A stretch of DNA of 64,000 nt from NCBI RefSeq assembly GCF_000400365.1, contig NZ_BAOG01000052.1, forward strand, positions 23,267-87,266. The letters are read 5' to 3'. This document shows positions 28,808-38,024 of this stretch, one piece after another (positions within the stretch are counted from its first letter, which is position 1; each line of letters opens with the position of its first letter). The DNA comes from Vibrio jasicida CAIM 1864 = LMG 25398 (GTDB taxonomy: Bacteria; Pseudomonadota; Gammaproteobacteria; Enterobacterales; Vibrionaceae). The notes beneath the pieces were generated by a model, which was not told the origin of the DNA, made no database searches, and saw nothing but the letters and a program-made list of their open reading frames with translations. Made by a program: the position numbers and the translations under genes.

Positions 28808-29665
28808 ATGGACTTAAACTTGATTCAAACTTTTTTGGTGGTCGCTGAATATCAGTCCTACACCAAAGCGGCCGACCATTTAGGCCTTACGCAACCTGCG
28901 GTGAGCGCTTCGATTAAGCGGCTTGAACAAGTGGTAGGAAAACAGCTTTTCGTCAAACAAGGACGAGGGATCGCACCCACTTCAACTGCGTATCAACTCA
29001 TGCCGCAGTTTCGTCAGGCAGTGAGCATCGTAGACAACGCCATTTCAGAAAGAACCACTTTTCAAGTCTGCTGCTCAGAAACCTTACTCCACAGTTTAAA
29101 TCCGATTGAAAACGTTGTTTTCCACGAGTCTCCACCGGAAAAGTACTTGTTGTTTGAACAAATTCGACAGCAAAAAATGGATTTAGTGATTGATACCATT
29201 ATCACCAAAGACTCCTCTTTCGTGATAGAAAACGCCTACGATGAACCCGCAATGATCATCTGTCGTCAAAGTCATCCAAGAATCCAAGGGACACTGAGCC
29301 GAGAAGATTTTTATCGTGAAACTCACTGTATATTTTCAGGCAAGTGGAACAACACTTCTGGCTTCGAGCAACTGGCAAAAGAGCCGATTCAGGAGCGAAA
29401 TGTAGAGATCGTAACGTCATCTTTGGCGGGGATGGCAATGTATGTTGCACAACGAGATTGTCTAGGCGTTGTTTCTCGATCGTTTGCGATGAAATGGAGT
29501 AAGGCACTCAAGTTACAGATCCTTGAATGCCCGATTGAAATCGACCGTATCCCCTATAAATTCGTCTATCATAAGCGTGATGAGCACAATCCCGCTCATC
29601 AGCGCTTAAGGGAACAGGTCAAGCAACAACTTGAGTTTGCCCATGCCGCTCCTATTGATTTATAG
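28808..29665 (+). CDS. LysR family transcriptional regulator of the sulfatase locus
   Basis: A 285-residue LysR-type regulator. The N-terminal helix-turn-helix includes DHLGLTQPAVSASIKRLEQ and is followed by VVGKQLFVKQGRGI; the rest is a substrate-binding effector domain. ATG 28808 is taken as the start because MDLNLIQTF is the usual LysR beginning; ATG 28796 is possible. It is divergent from the Ser-type sulfatase-maturase pair, the classic position for a LysR activator of its neighbour. Its 3' end overlaps the convergent cytochrome gene by 14 bases. Confidence 0.9.
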   Translation: MDLNLIQTFLVVAEYQSYTKAADHLGLTQPAVSASIKRLEQVVGKQLFVKQGRGIAPTSTAYQLMPQFRQAVSIVDNAISERTTFQVCCSETLLHSLNPIENVVFHESPPEKYLLFEQIRQQKMDLVIDTIITKDSSFVIENAYDEPAMIICRQSHPRIQGTLSREDFYRETHCIFSGKWNNTSGFEQLAKEPIQERNVEIVTSSLAGMAMYVAQRDCLGVVSRSFAMKWSKALKLQILECPIEIDRIPYKFVYHKRDEHNPAHQRLREQVKQQLEFAHAAPIDL

Positions 29666-32003
29666 AGGCTCTTAAACGCTGAATCACATCAGCTGTCGCA
29701 AACTCTCCTAGTTGCTTCAAACACTGCTCAAAAGCAAATGCAACAGAGCCATCTTTGTAGTTTCTAGCCAGCACCTCACATTCCGCAAACAAGTGCTGTG
29801 GGTTGCCTCCCACTTTGTAAGCGGTGTTCAACGCTTTACTGGCCGCAAGCACGTCTGAGTTCTCCAGAGCGAGCCCATAAACATACCAATACTGCGGGTT
29901 GTGTTCTGCCGTTTCAGCCGCTTGTTTCAAATATTGGTTTGCCTTAGCGCTATCTCCAACACGAAGCCATGCCAAACCCGCGCTGTAAGGCAAAGCACTC
30001 GATTTCGGCTGAGCTTCAATCCCGGCCATCAAGGTTTCTAATGCTTTTTTGTCATTGCCCTGTGCACGATACAAATCGGCTAAGTTTGCATAGCTGTTCT
30101 CGAAGTAAGGTTCTATTTCAATCGCCTTTTGGTAAGACGCAATGGCTTTGTCTGTTTCGCCAAGGTCTCGATAGACGTTCGCCAGATTAGTTCGTCCAAA
30201 GCCTCGATCCGCATTGAAACGCTGGATTTCCATGTAATCTTCCAACGGCTGACGAATCTTATCGCGTTGCAGCGGGTTCATCTCTGGATAATGACGGACC
30301 AACGCACCCGCAGTTTCAGCACGCACCGATAAGACAGGATCACTCAGTAATGATTCGAGGATTTGCCACCGGTCACTGAACTCATAACCAGAAGACCCAG
30401 CAACAGCCCCAAGACGAATCATGTCGCTTTCATGCTTCACCGCTCTTGCCAATGACACTAAGGTGTTTTGCCCAGTATTGCCGCCCATTCTCTCCAAAGT
30501 TGATGCACGAATAATATCACTCAACGATGAGTCTTGAGCAGAATACGCTAACGCATCAGGCGCACCACGATGACCAATAGAATCGGCGTAGAATGCCACG
30601 GCAAAGTGTTTTTGATTGCGGTATTTCGAATTCGGGAACCACTCACCTATTTTCTGATCCGCCCACTGATTGGTTTCGTCTTCATGACATGATGTACAGA
30701 CGTTTGGCGTATTGATGTGCTGGCTCAGATCTGGACGTGGCACATGCCAACTGTGGTCACGACGCGGGTCAACTTGCATGTAGGTCGTTTCCGGCATGTG
30801 GCAAGTGGTGCATTGGGATGCCTCGGTATTTGCCTCATGGAAGGTGTGATTCTCCGGCATGTAGTCAGACGCAATATGGCACTGAGCACAAACCGCTTCT
30901 TCAGGGATTTTTAACTCTGCGGTATGAGGATCGTGGCAGTTGGTACAAGTTACCCCTTTCTCTGCCATGGCAGACTGCAAAAATGAGCCATAAACGTAAT
31001 CTTCATCGTAAATCTGACCATCGTGATAATAGAGCTCCGGTGTAATTAGGCTTAGACGATATTTATCCAAGAAGGAGCCTTTAACATGGTCCGCACTTTC
31101 ATTTAACTGTGTACGACGGCTATGACACTGCGCACAGGTTTGAACTTGATGAGTCATCGCGATTTCTTTTGGTTGGAGCGTGCTGTGCCCTTCTTCGTAG
31201 ACCCACTCTTTTACTGCCATACCTAAATCTCGATCAAAGCCATAATGGTTCGCTGAGGTGATGGTATTCCCAGATTTTTCCGCTTGTTTGGCAAGTTCTA
31301 CGTGTTCACTGGCTGGGCCATGACATGCTTCGCAACCGACATTGATTTCTGACCATGTTGTTGAATACGTATTGGCAGTTGCATCGTAGTTTTTTTCTAG
31401 ATTGGTTGAATGGCAATCAGCACACATGAAGTTCCAATTCTGACCCGTGTTCGTCCAGTAAAACTCATCTTTGGGAGTGGTGTCGGGATAAAGATGGAAC
31501 CAGCGCTGTCCGCCTTCTTGCTTGGCTCTCGAATCCCAAGCGAAAGGAATTAACTGCACACGCCCGTCTTCAAATTCCACCATGTATTGTTGGAGCGGCT
31601 CCCACGCAAAGGTGTAGCTGATTTTGTAATCATGCCACTCACCATCAGGCCCTTGGATATTGACCCAATATTCACTCCCTTTTCGATAGAAGCGATTTGG
31701 CTTACCTTCAAAAGTGAATGTGTGGTCATCAAAATCACCGAGAACGGATTCCGCATCGGCATGACGCATCGCCATATCGTGATGAGAACCTTGCCACGCT
31801 TCGGTTTCTTTCTTGTGGCAATCAATACACGCTTCGCTGCCTACGTAAGTTTGCGTTGAAGAATTGATTGATTGTGGTGCGACCGACACGGTTTCTTGTG
31901 CAGAAGCTGACCGTTTAGATACTGTTTCCTGTGCAAACAGAGAAAAACTGACGAGCGCTGCTAGGCCGATCAAAGCCTGCTTCCAACTTGCCCACTGAGT
32001 CAT
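29652..32003 (-). CDS. Octaheme c-type cytochrome with C-terminal TPR domain
   Basis: A 783-residue exported protein with a signal peptide (about residue 24). Eight CxxCH heme sites begin at Cys59, 193, 223, 289, 352, 371, 397 and 435. The first half resembles cytochrome c554-like multiheme proteins. From about residue 480 it has a HEAT-like stretch and then TPR units to the end. The same tail, without hemes, forms the protein at 2601-3674. It would move electrons in the periplasm and dock partners through its repeats. It sits between the sulfatase genes and overlaps the LysR gene. Substrate and partners cannot be told from sequence. Confidence 0.9.
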   Translation of the reverse strand: MTQWASWKQALIGLAALVSFSLFAQETVSKRSASAQETVSVAPQSINSSTQTYVGSEACIDCHKKETEAWQGSHHDMAMRHADAESVLGDFDDHTFTFEGKPNRFYRKGSEYWVNIQGPDGEWHDYKISYTFAWEPLQQYMVEFEDGRVQLIPFAWDSRAKQEGGQRWFHLYPDTTPKDEFYWTNTGQNWNFMCADCHSTNLEKNYDATANTYSTTWSEINVGCEACHGPASEHVELAKQAEKSGNTITSANHYGFDRDLGMAVKEWVYEEGHSTLQPKEIAMTHQVQTCAQCHSRRTQLNESADHVKGSFLDKYRLSLITPELYYHDGQIYDEDYVYGSFLQSAMAEKGVTCTNCHDPHTAELKIPEEAVCAQCHIASDYMPENHTFHEANTEASQCTTCHMPETTYMQVDPRRDHSWHVPRPDLSQHINTPNVCTSCHEDETNQWADQKIGEWFPNSKYRNQKHFAVAFYADSIGHRGAPDALAYSAQDSSLSDIIRASTLERMGGNTGQNTLVSLARAVKHESDMIRLGAVAGSSGYEFSDRWQILESLLSDPVLSVRAETAGALVRHYPEMNPLQRDKIRQPLEDYMEIQRFNADRGFGRTNLANVYRDLGETDKAIASYQKAIEIEPYFENSYANLADLYRAQGNDKKALETLMAGIEAQPKSSALPYSAGLAWLRVGDSAKANQYLKQAAETAEHNPQYWYVYGLALENSDVLAASKALNTAYKVGGNPQHLFAECEVLARNYKDGSVAFAFEQCLKQLGEFATADVIQRLRASINQ

Positions 32004-32110
32004 AACTGTCCTTGTGTGTGATTCTTTTTATTCTCCAATCAAAGATAGAAGTGTTTTTCCTTTTTAGACAAGCAATTACATGCGTTTTAAGAAAAAATTA
32101 AACACAGTGC

Positions 32111-32136
32111 AAAAAAAAGAGGCTCCGAAGAGCCCC
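32111..32136 (-). terminator. Rho-independent terminator of the Cys-type sulfatase gene
   Basis: On the minus strand GGCTC-TTCG-GAGCC is followed by TC and eight T. It lies 20 bases after the sulfatase stop, so the cytochrome gene downstream needs its own promoter (32004-32110). Confidence 0.88.
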
Positions 32137-32155
32137 ACATTTGGTTGCAATCAAT

Positions 32156-33703
32156 TTATTTGTTGTGACTTTCCTGCAACTTCTCCATCACTTGATCAAG
32201 TGAGAAGCTTGCTGCTTTTTGTCGCGGTGGAAATTCTTCGAACGTTGCCAAGAATTTACCTACATAAGCCTGTGCTGGAACCAGCATGTATGCGTGGTCA
32301 ATCAGCCAGTCGTAATAAGTGTTAGACGTAATGTCCGCCACTTCGTATGGGTCCATGCGTAGGTTGAAGATCTTAGGCACACGTAATGACGTAAACGGTT
32401 CAGCCCAGATACGTAGTGTGCCTTTTGCGCGCTGCTCTAGGAATACGATCTTCCAGTTGCGGAAGCGAAGTGAACTCAAATCACCATCATCAGTGAAGTA
32501 GAAGATCTCTTCACGTGGGCCTTTCTCTTCTTTACCAGTTAGGTAAGGCAAGAAGTTGTAACCATCGAGATGATTCTTAAATGTCTTATCACCCGCCGTG
32601 TAGCCTTTCAGCAGCTTCTCTTTGATTTGGTCATCACCAGCCGCCGCCACCAAGGTTGGCATCCAGTCCATGTGGTGCATAATTTCGTTAGAAACGCTGC
32701 CCGCTTCAATCTTACCCGGCCAACGTACCATTGCAGGAACACGGAACGCACCTTCCCAGTTGGTGTTCTTCTCACCACGGAATGGGGTTGTACCCGCATC
32801 TGGCCAAGAGTTCATGTGCGGGCCGTTATCGGTTGAGTAAAATACGATGGTGTTGTCTTTGATGCCCAAGTCATCCACTTTTTTCAGCAGCTCGCCTACT
32901 TGGTTATCGTGTTCTACCATACCGTCGGCATAAAAACTGATGCCAGTTTTGCCCAAGTTTTCTTCTTTCACGTGTGTGCGGAAGTGCATGCGTGTTGCGT
33001 TCCACCAGACAAAGAAAGGCTTGTCAGCCTTCACTGCTCGATCCATAAAATCAAGCGCCGCATCTAACGTTTCTCCATCCACCGTTTCCATACGCTTACG
33101 CGTTAGAGGGCCGGTATCTTCGATTTTGCCGTCAGCAAAGGACTTAATAACCCCACGAGGACCGAATTTCTTACGGAATTCTGGATCTTTCGGGTAGTCC
33201 ACATTCTCAGGCTCTTCCTCGGCGTTCAAATGGTAAAGGTTGCCAAAAAATTCGTCGAAGCCGTGATTGGTTGGAAGGTGTTCGTCTTTATCGCCAAGGT
33301 GGTTTTTACCAAACTGACCTGTCATATAGCCCAGTGGTTTAAGCATTTCTGCAATCGTTGCATCTTCTGCCTGAAGACCCAAATCTGCCCCCGGAAGGCC
33401 AACCTTACTCAAGCCCGTTCTCAATACCGTTTGTCCGGTAATGAAGGTAGAACGGCCTGCAGTACAAGATTGTTCACCATAGTAGTCGGTGAACATCATG
33501 CCTTCTTTTGCAATGCTATCGATGTTCGGTGTTTTGTATCCCATTAAGCCAAATGTGTAAGCACTGATATTAGATTGACCGATATCATCGCCCCAAATGA
33601 CCAGAATATTCGGTTTCTCTGCTGCGATACTGCTACTTGTCGCGCCGATAAAAGCAGCGGCAAGAATCGCTAATCGGCGTTTCACGCCATAATTCGCTGT
33701 CAT
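32156..33703 (-). CDS. Exported sulfatase, Cys type (A)
   Basis: A 515-residue sulfatase starting at ATG 33703, which has AGAGG in front and is followed by a normal signal peptide (cut near SIAA, residue 28); 14 further upstream codons in frame are not needed. The metal Asp pair is D39-D40 and the modification motif is Cys80-Thr-Ala-Gly-Arg84. FGKNHLGD, RMHFRTHV and STDNGP are present. About two thirds of positions match the other two sulfatases in the regions I compared. It is divergent from sulfatase B with 345 bp between. Confidence 0.92.
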   Translation of the reverse strand: MTANYGVKRRLAILAAAFIGATSSSIAAEKPNILVIWGDDIGQSNISAYTFGLMGYKTPNIDSIAKEGMMFTDYYGEQSCTAGRSTFITGQTVLRTGLSKVGLPGADLGLQAEDATIAEMLKPLGYMTGQFGKNHLGDKDEHLPTNHGFDEFFGNLYHLNAEEEPENVDYPKDPEFRKKFGPRGVIKSFADGKIEDTGPLTRKRMETVDGETLDAALDFMDRAVKADKPFFVWWNATRMHFRTHVKEENLGKTGISFYADGMVEHDNQVGELLKKVDDLGIKDNTIVFYSTDNGPHMNSWPDAGTTPFRGEKNTNWEGAFRVPAMVRWPGKIEAGSVSNEIMHHMDWMPTLVAAAGDDQIKEKLLKGYTAGDKTFKNHLDGYNFLPYLTGKEEKGPREEIFYFTDDGDLSSLRFRNWKIVFLEQRAKGTLRIWAEPFTSLRVPKIFNLRMDPYEVADITSNTYYDWLIDHAYMLVPAQAYVGKFLATFEEFPPRQKAASFSLDQVMEKLQESHNK

Positions 33704-34048
33704 ATAAACCTCTGTATGTAATAGAAAAGTGCATCCTGCACACAAACGTATAGCTCACAAAACAGACGAATGCGAATCAAATAGCATAATTATACTTTGG
33801 TTAAAACTAAGGTCTTATATCCTTATTTAGAAAGCGGATTAACGTGACCTGAGTCTCGCTTCAGTTTTCCCCACAAATCCTAAGGTCGAAACAATCAACT
33901 GATAAAACAACAAGTTATTTCTCTACATAACTTATGGTTATAAACACTATAAAGCGACATTCTTCAATTGCATCATTAACTTAATAGCCAACGAAGCATG
34001 GGCGGTACCTAAGCTTCTTTTCCAACTTACAACCAATTTGGAGTTTTT
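33704..34048. promoter_or_regulatory. Divergent promoter region of the two Cys-type sulfatases
   Basis: 345 bp without a gene. It holds two dyads next to each other: GTTAT-N8-ATAAC at 33914-33931 (within AAGTTAT/ATAACTT) and GTTAT-AAACACT-ATAAA at 33937-33953. The second matches candidate LysR operators at 5107 and 28744. Two neighbouring sites are typical for LysR regulators. No other structure is evident. Confidence 0.5.
33937..33953. promoter_or_regulatory. Candidate LysR-type operator, site 2
   Basis: GTTAT-AAACACT-ATAAA, spacing as in sites 5107-5123 and 28744-28760. It is 96 bases upstream of the sulfatase B start. Confidence 0.42.
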
Positions 34049-35614
34049 ATGGCTAACCAAATGAGCAAGCTGGCTGTCGGTCTCGGCGTACTGGCAACCT
34101 CAAGCGCAGCAGTGGCAGCAGACAAACCAAACATCCTAGCGATCTTTGGTGATGATGTTGGTTACTGGAACATCAGTGCATACAACCAAGGTATGATGGG
34201 TTACGAGACCCCGAATATCGACCGTATTGCAAACGAGGGTGCACTATTTACTGATCACTACGGTCAGCAATCTTGTACTGCAGGCCGTGCAGCATTTATC
34301 ACAGGCCAAGAACCGTTCCGTACTGGCTTGCTTACAATCGGTATGCCAGGCTCTACTCACGGTATCCCTGATTGGGCGCCGACCATTGCAGACCTGCTTA
34401 AAGGTCAAGGCTACATGACGGCTCAGTTTGGTAAGAACCACTTAGGTGACCAAGACCAACACTTGCCAACTAACCACGGTTTCGACGAGTTCTTCGGTAA
34501 CCTTTATCACCTCAATGCTGAAGAAGAACCAGAAACCTACTACTACCCGAAAGATCCAGAGTTCCGTAAAAACTACGGCCCTCGCGGTGTTATCAAGTCT
34601 TTTGCTGACGGTAAGATTGAAGATACTGGCCCAATGACGCGTAAGCGTATGGAGCACGCGGATGAAGAATTCCTAGAAACGTCACTGGCGTTCATGGAAA
34701 AAGCCGTGAAAGCAGACAAGCCATTCTTCATCTGGCACAACACCACTCGTATGCACGTTTGGACTCGTCTACAAGAGAAATACCAAGGTAAATCTGGCAT
34801 CAGTATCTACGCCGACGGCATGTTAGAGCATGATGATCAAGTGGGTATTCTACTGGATAAACTGGATGAGCTAGGTGTCGCAGACAACACCATCGTTATC
34901 TACTCAACCGATAACGGTGCAGAGACTGTATCGTGGCCTGACGGCGGTGCAACACCATTCCATGGTGAAAAAGGCACGACATGGGAAGGCGGTATGCGCG
35001 TACCTCAACTTGTTCGTTGGCCTGGCGTAATCGAACCAGGTACTAAGATCAACGAAATGATGGCGCACCAAGACTGGCTACCAACTCTAATGGCTGCTGC
35101 CGGCGTTCCTGACGTGAAAGAGAAGCTAGCGAAAGGCTACAAAGCGAACGGTAAAGACTGGCGCGTACACATTGATGGTTACAACTTCATGCCTTACTTC
35201 CAAGGTAAAGAAGAGAAAGGTCCTCGTGAGTCACTGCTTTACTTCACTGCTAATGGTGAGCTAAACGCAGTTCGTTGGAACGACTGGAAACTGCACTTCG
35301 CAACCCTAGAAGGTAACATTACCGATGCAGTTCGTTTCTCTCCTAACTGGCCGAAGATCATCCATTTACGTGCTGACCCATTCGAGAAAGCACCGCACGA
35401 ATCTGGTATGTACCTACGCTGGATGGCAGACAACATGTGGTTGTTCGTACCAATCCAAGACGTTCTTGGTGAGTTCTTCAAGACGCTGCCAGATTACCCA
35501 ATGCAGCAAGGTCAGATGATGAACCCAGCGTCGATTAGCTACCAATCTCTTGGCCTACAAGGCAAGATGAAGCAGCTAGAGCAACTTCAGCAAGAAGTTA
35601 AAAAAATGAACTAG
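34049..35614 (+). CDS. Exported sulfatase, Cys type (B)
   Basis: A 521-residue sulfatase with a signal peptide (cut near AVAA, residue 24), metal Asp35-Asp36 in ILAIFGDDVGYW, modification motif Cys76-Thr-Ala-Gly-Arg80, FGKNHLGD, RMHVWTR and STDNGAE. TTTGGAG precedes the start. The codon use looks like that of a highly expressed gene. A terminator follows at 35635-35666. As a Cys-type enzyme it could be matured by either radical SAM enzyme. Substrate unknown. Confidence 0.92.
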   Translation: MANQMSKLAVGLGVLATSSAAVAADKPNILAIFGDDVGYWNISAYNQGMMGYETPNIDRIANEGALFTDHYGQQSCTAGRAAFITGQEPFRTGLLTIGMPGSTHGIPDWAPTIADLLKGQGYMTAQFGKNHLGDQDQHLPTNHGFDEFFGNLYHLNAEEEPETYYYPKDPEFRKNYGPRGVIKSFADGKIEDTGPMTRKRMEHADEEFLETSLAFMEKAVKADKPFFIWHNTTRMHVWTRLQEKYQGKSGISIYADGMLEHDDQVGILLDKLDELGVADNTIVIYSTDNGAETVSWPDGGATPFHGEKGTTWEGGMRVPQLVRWPGVIEPGTKINEMMAHQDWLPTLMAAAGVPDVKEKLAKGYKANGKDWRVHIDGYNFMPYFQGKEEKGPRESLLYFTANGELNAVRWNDWKLHFATLEGNITDAVRFSPNWPKIIHLRADPFEKAPHESGMYLRWMADNMWLFVPIQDVLGEFFKTLPDYPMQQGQMMNPASISYQSLGLQGKMKQLEQLQQEVKKMN

Positions 35615-35634
35615 TTTCTTTTGCAACTACCGAA

Positions 35635-35666
35635 AAAGCCCACCGATTCAGGTGGGCTTTCTTTTT
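35635..35666 (+). terminator. Rho-independent terminator of sulfatase B
   Basis: Perfect 10-bp stem AAAGCCCACC/GGTGGGCTTT, loop GATTCA, then CTTTTT. Confidence 0.92.
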
Positions 35667-35780
35667 GTCGCGACCTTCCCCACTTAAGTAAAACTTCTAG
35701 ACATGTCGCACTTTGAAGGCTCTGTATAAATAACTGATAGCTTTCTCATTCATCACGTTGATTTTAACCAAGCCATTATT

Positions 35781-35799
35781 GATAATAGTTCGCATTATC
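35781..35799. promoter_or_regulatory. Candidate Fur box before the two-component system
   Basis: GATAATAGTTCGCATTATC, a perfect GATAAT-N7-ATTATC dyad matching 14 of 19 positions of the Fur consensus. It lies in a pair of direct repeats (CATTATTGATAATAG and CATTATCGATAATAA) that end 14 bases before the response regulator start. Confidence 0.55.
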
Positions 35800-35820
35800 G
35801 ATAATAAGTGATATATCAAC

Positions 35821-36579
35821 ATGTTTAGCCCAACGTCAGCCCCCGTTCATCCAAAGCCAAACTGGTCATCGAGTTCATCCGTTCCTGCTCCTTCAATCTT
35901 ATTGGTAGAAGATGACCCAGATCTCAACCTTCAACTCACCCGGCTACTTAAAGAACAACGCTATCAAGTCATCTCGATGTTTTGCGGGGATGAAGCCGTT
36001 AAGGTTTTTCAGCAGCAAGACTTTGATTTGGTCATACTCGATGTCAACCTCCCCAATCTCGATGGTTTCGAAGTGCTTAATGTCATTCGTTCTCAGTCAC
36101 AAACACCCGTAGTTATGCTGACTGCATTTGGTGCAGAAGAATATCGAATTCAGGGCCTTAAATGCGGAGCCGATGATTACATCACCAAACCCTGTAACTT
36201 CACCGAAGTGAGTTTACGTATAGAAGCAATTTTACGTCGCACCCAACTCATCAAGCAGCCCAATTCCGCGACGCAACTCAGTGAGAGAGAGTTACTTCTC
36301 GATAAGCAAACTCACACGGTAACGCTCCATCATTGCCCTGAGATGGACCCCATTCAATTAACACCTATTCAATTTAAACTGCTGTGGACGTTAATTGAGC
36401 ACCGCGAAGAGGTTCTGAGTAAACCCTTCCTTTACCAGACCGTCCTAGAGCGTCAATTTAGCCAATATGACCGAGCCCTAGACATGCACTTAAGCCGCGT
36501 GCGCAAACGTCTTATCGCGGAAGGTATGTCGAACGACCGTATCCAGACCGTGCATGGCAAAGGGTATATTTTCAAATGA
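35821..36579 (+). CDS. OmpR-family response regulator
   Basis: A 252-residue regulator with an unusual Ser/Pro-rich N-terminal lead of about 24 residues. The receiver domain has the acid pair D31-D32, phospho-acceptor Asp74 (VILDVNLP) and Lys in ITKPCN. The C-terminal winged helix ends with DRIQTVHGKGYIFK. No clear ribosome site is seen at the only ATG that gives a full receiver domain, and the start is close to the Fur-like box. It overlaps the kinase gene by four bases. Confidence 0.9.
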   Translation: MFSPTSAPVHPKPNWSSSSSVPAPSILLVEDDPDLNLQLTRLLKEQRYQVISMFCGDEAVKVFQQQDFDLVILDVNLPNLDGFEVLNVIRSQSQTPVVMLTAFGAEEYRIQGLKCGADDYITKPCNFTEVSLRIEAILRRTQLIKQPNSATQLSERELLLDKQTHTVTLHHCPEMDPIQLTPIQFKLLWTLIEHREEVLSKPFLYQTVLERQFSQYDRALDMHLSRVRKRLIAEGMSNDRIQTVHGKGYIFK

Positions 36580-37916
36580 AGAAAATGTTGTTCTGGCGAC
36601 TGTTTGTCGTCTTATCTCTCGGTGTGGTCATCTTCTTTTCTTTGATTCATAGCGCTGCCATTCTTTCTAATGAAAAGATGAGCTATCTAAAGAAGTCCCA
36701 TCGTCAACAGATCCTCGACTGGGGCTCTACTGCACAAACATATATCGACCAACAAGACTGGCAAGGTTTGGACACTTGGTTAGAAGAACTTGCTGCGAAT
36801 GAGTCTACTTGGGCAACGGTTCTGCAATCACACCTAGACGTAAAAGGCGGCAATCCACTCAATGAGCGCTTTTGGGAAGGCTACGGCATTGGTCGAAGTG
36901 TTGAGTGGAAAATCCACCTCGATTTTCCAGATAATCCAATCATGGAAGTGCCACTTTCTCCTTTTGGGTATCATTTTCTGATTCTACTGCCTGACCGAAT
37001 GCGCCCCGGCACTTACATGTCCCATGCGTTTTGGTTGTTCCGTTTTGTGATTCCATTTCTCTCTTTATTGGCACTCACGGTGTATTTGTACCGTTACGTC
37101 ATGCGTCCATTACAGCAGTTCCACCGAGCAAGCCAAGCTTTCAGCCAAGGGGATTATTCGGCGCGGATTGGACAGACCATGAAGTTAGGCAACGATGAAA
37201 TAAGCCAAGTCGCACGCACTTTCGACAAAATGGCGGAGCGAACCTCAGATGTGATTCAGCACAACAGAAACTTAATCGCCGACATGTCACATGAGATACG
37301 TACCCCACTCGCTCGTATAGAAATGGCCATAGACTGCGTCGATAAAAACATTGAGCGCGAGCAAATGTTGCAACGCATTAAGAGTGACACTCATAAGATG
37401 CGCAGTACAGCAGAAGACACTCTCACCCTTGCATGGATTGAAAACGAACAACCAAACCTCAGAACGGAAGCATTTGACTTAGCGGAACTGGTTGAAATCA
37501 TCGTTGAAGATGCACGATTTGAATACCCCGATAGGCACGTGTTCCTGCAGCAAGACGAACCATTACCTATCAATGACTCCAACCAAATGGCACTCAGCCA
37601 ATCGTTAGAAAACGTCATTCGCAACGGTTTACGTTACACCCAACCCAATGAAGCGCTAAGAATTGAGGTGCGAAACAGTAGCGAGCATTATCAAATCGTC
37701 ATTGCCGATTCTGGGCCTGGTATCGACCCAAGTTTGTATCAACAAATTTTCAAACCTTTCTTTAAAGCCAATAATCAAGTCGCATCACGTAAGGGCTTTG
37801 GTGTCGGGCTAGCGTTAGCGAAGAGGCACATTGAAGCCGTTGGCGGCAAGATCATTGCCTACAATGCGCCAGAGCGAGGTTTAGTGATGGATATTACCTT
37901 GCCCAAACGACGTTAA
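36576..37916 (+). CDS. Sensor histidine kinase
   Basis: A 446-residue kinase: membrane helix at about 10-30, a periplasmic sensor of about 120 residues, a second membrane helix at about 152-172, HAMP, then HisKA with His239 (ADMSHEIRTPLARIE), N box (NVIRNGLRYT) and G boxes (IADSGPGIDP, GFGVGLALAK). It is coupled to the regulator by ATGA overlap. With the TonB receptor gene downstream it probably forms an iron- or ligand-responsive unit. Confidence 0.92.
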   Translation: MKKMLFWRLFVVLSLGVVIFFSLIHSAAILSNEKMSYLKKSHRQQILDWGSTAQTYIDQQDWQGLDTWLEELAANESTWATVLQSHLDVKGGNPLNERFWEGYGIGRSVEWKIHLDFPDNPIMEVPLSPFGYHFLILLPDRMRPGTYMSHAFWLFRFVIPFLSLLALTVYLYRYVMRPLQQFHRASQAFSQGDYSARIGQTMKLGNDEISQVARTFDKMAERTSDVIQHNRNLIADMSHEIRTPLARIEMAIDCVDKNIEREQMLQRIKSDTHKMRSTAEDTLTLAWIENEQPNLRTEAFDLAELVEIIVEDARFEYPDRHVFLQQDEPLPINDSNQMALSQSLENVIRNGLRYTQPNEALRIEVRNSSEHYQIVIADSGPGIDPSLYQQIFKPFFKANNQVASRKGFGVGLALAKRHIEAVGGKIIAYNAPERGLVMDITLPKRR

Positions 37917-37992
37917 GCCTCACCCATAACAAGGATTGTAACAGTTGTAAAAGTCGTTTACTCAGCGTGGAAGAATCACCAAAATCTCACTC

Positions 37993-38011
37993 GATAATAA
38001 TTCTCATTAAC
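37993..38011. promoter_or_regulatory. Candidate Fur box before the TonB-dependent receptor
   Basis: GATAATAATTCTCATTAAC matches 15 of 19 positions of the Fur consensus and lies 14 bases before the chosen receptor start. Confidence 0.6.
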
Positions 38012-38024
38012 AATGGAGGTTACG

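Noticed and set aside
29652..32003. Octaheme cytochrome as a nitrite reductase or hydroxylamine oxidoreductase
   Set aside because: All eight sites are plain CxxCH; there is no CxxCK heme site as in octaheme nitrite reductase and no clear HAO-type signature. Kept as an octaheme cytochrome of unknown role.
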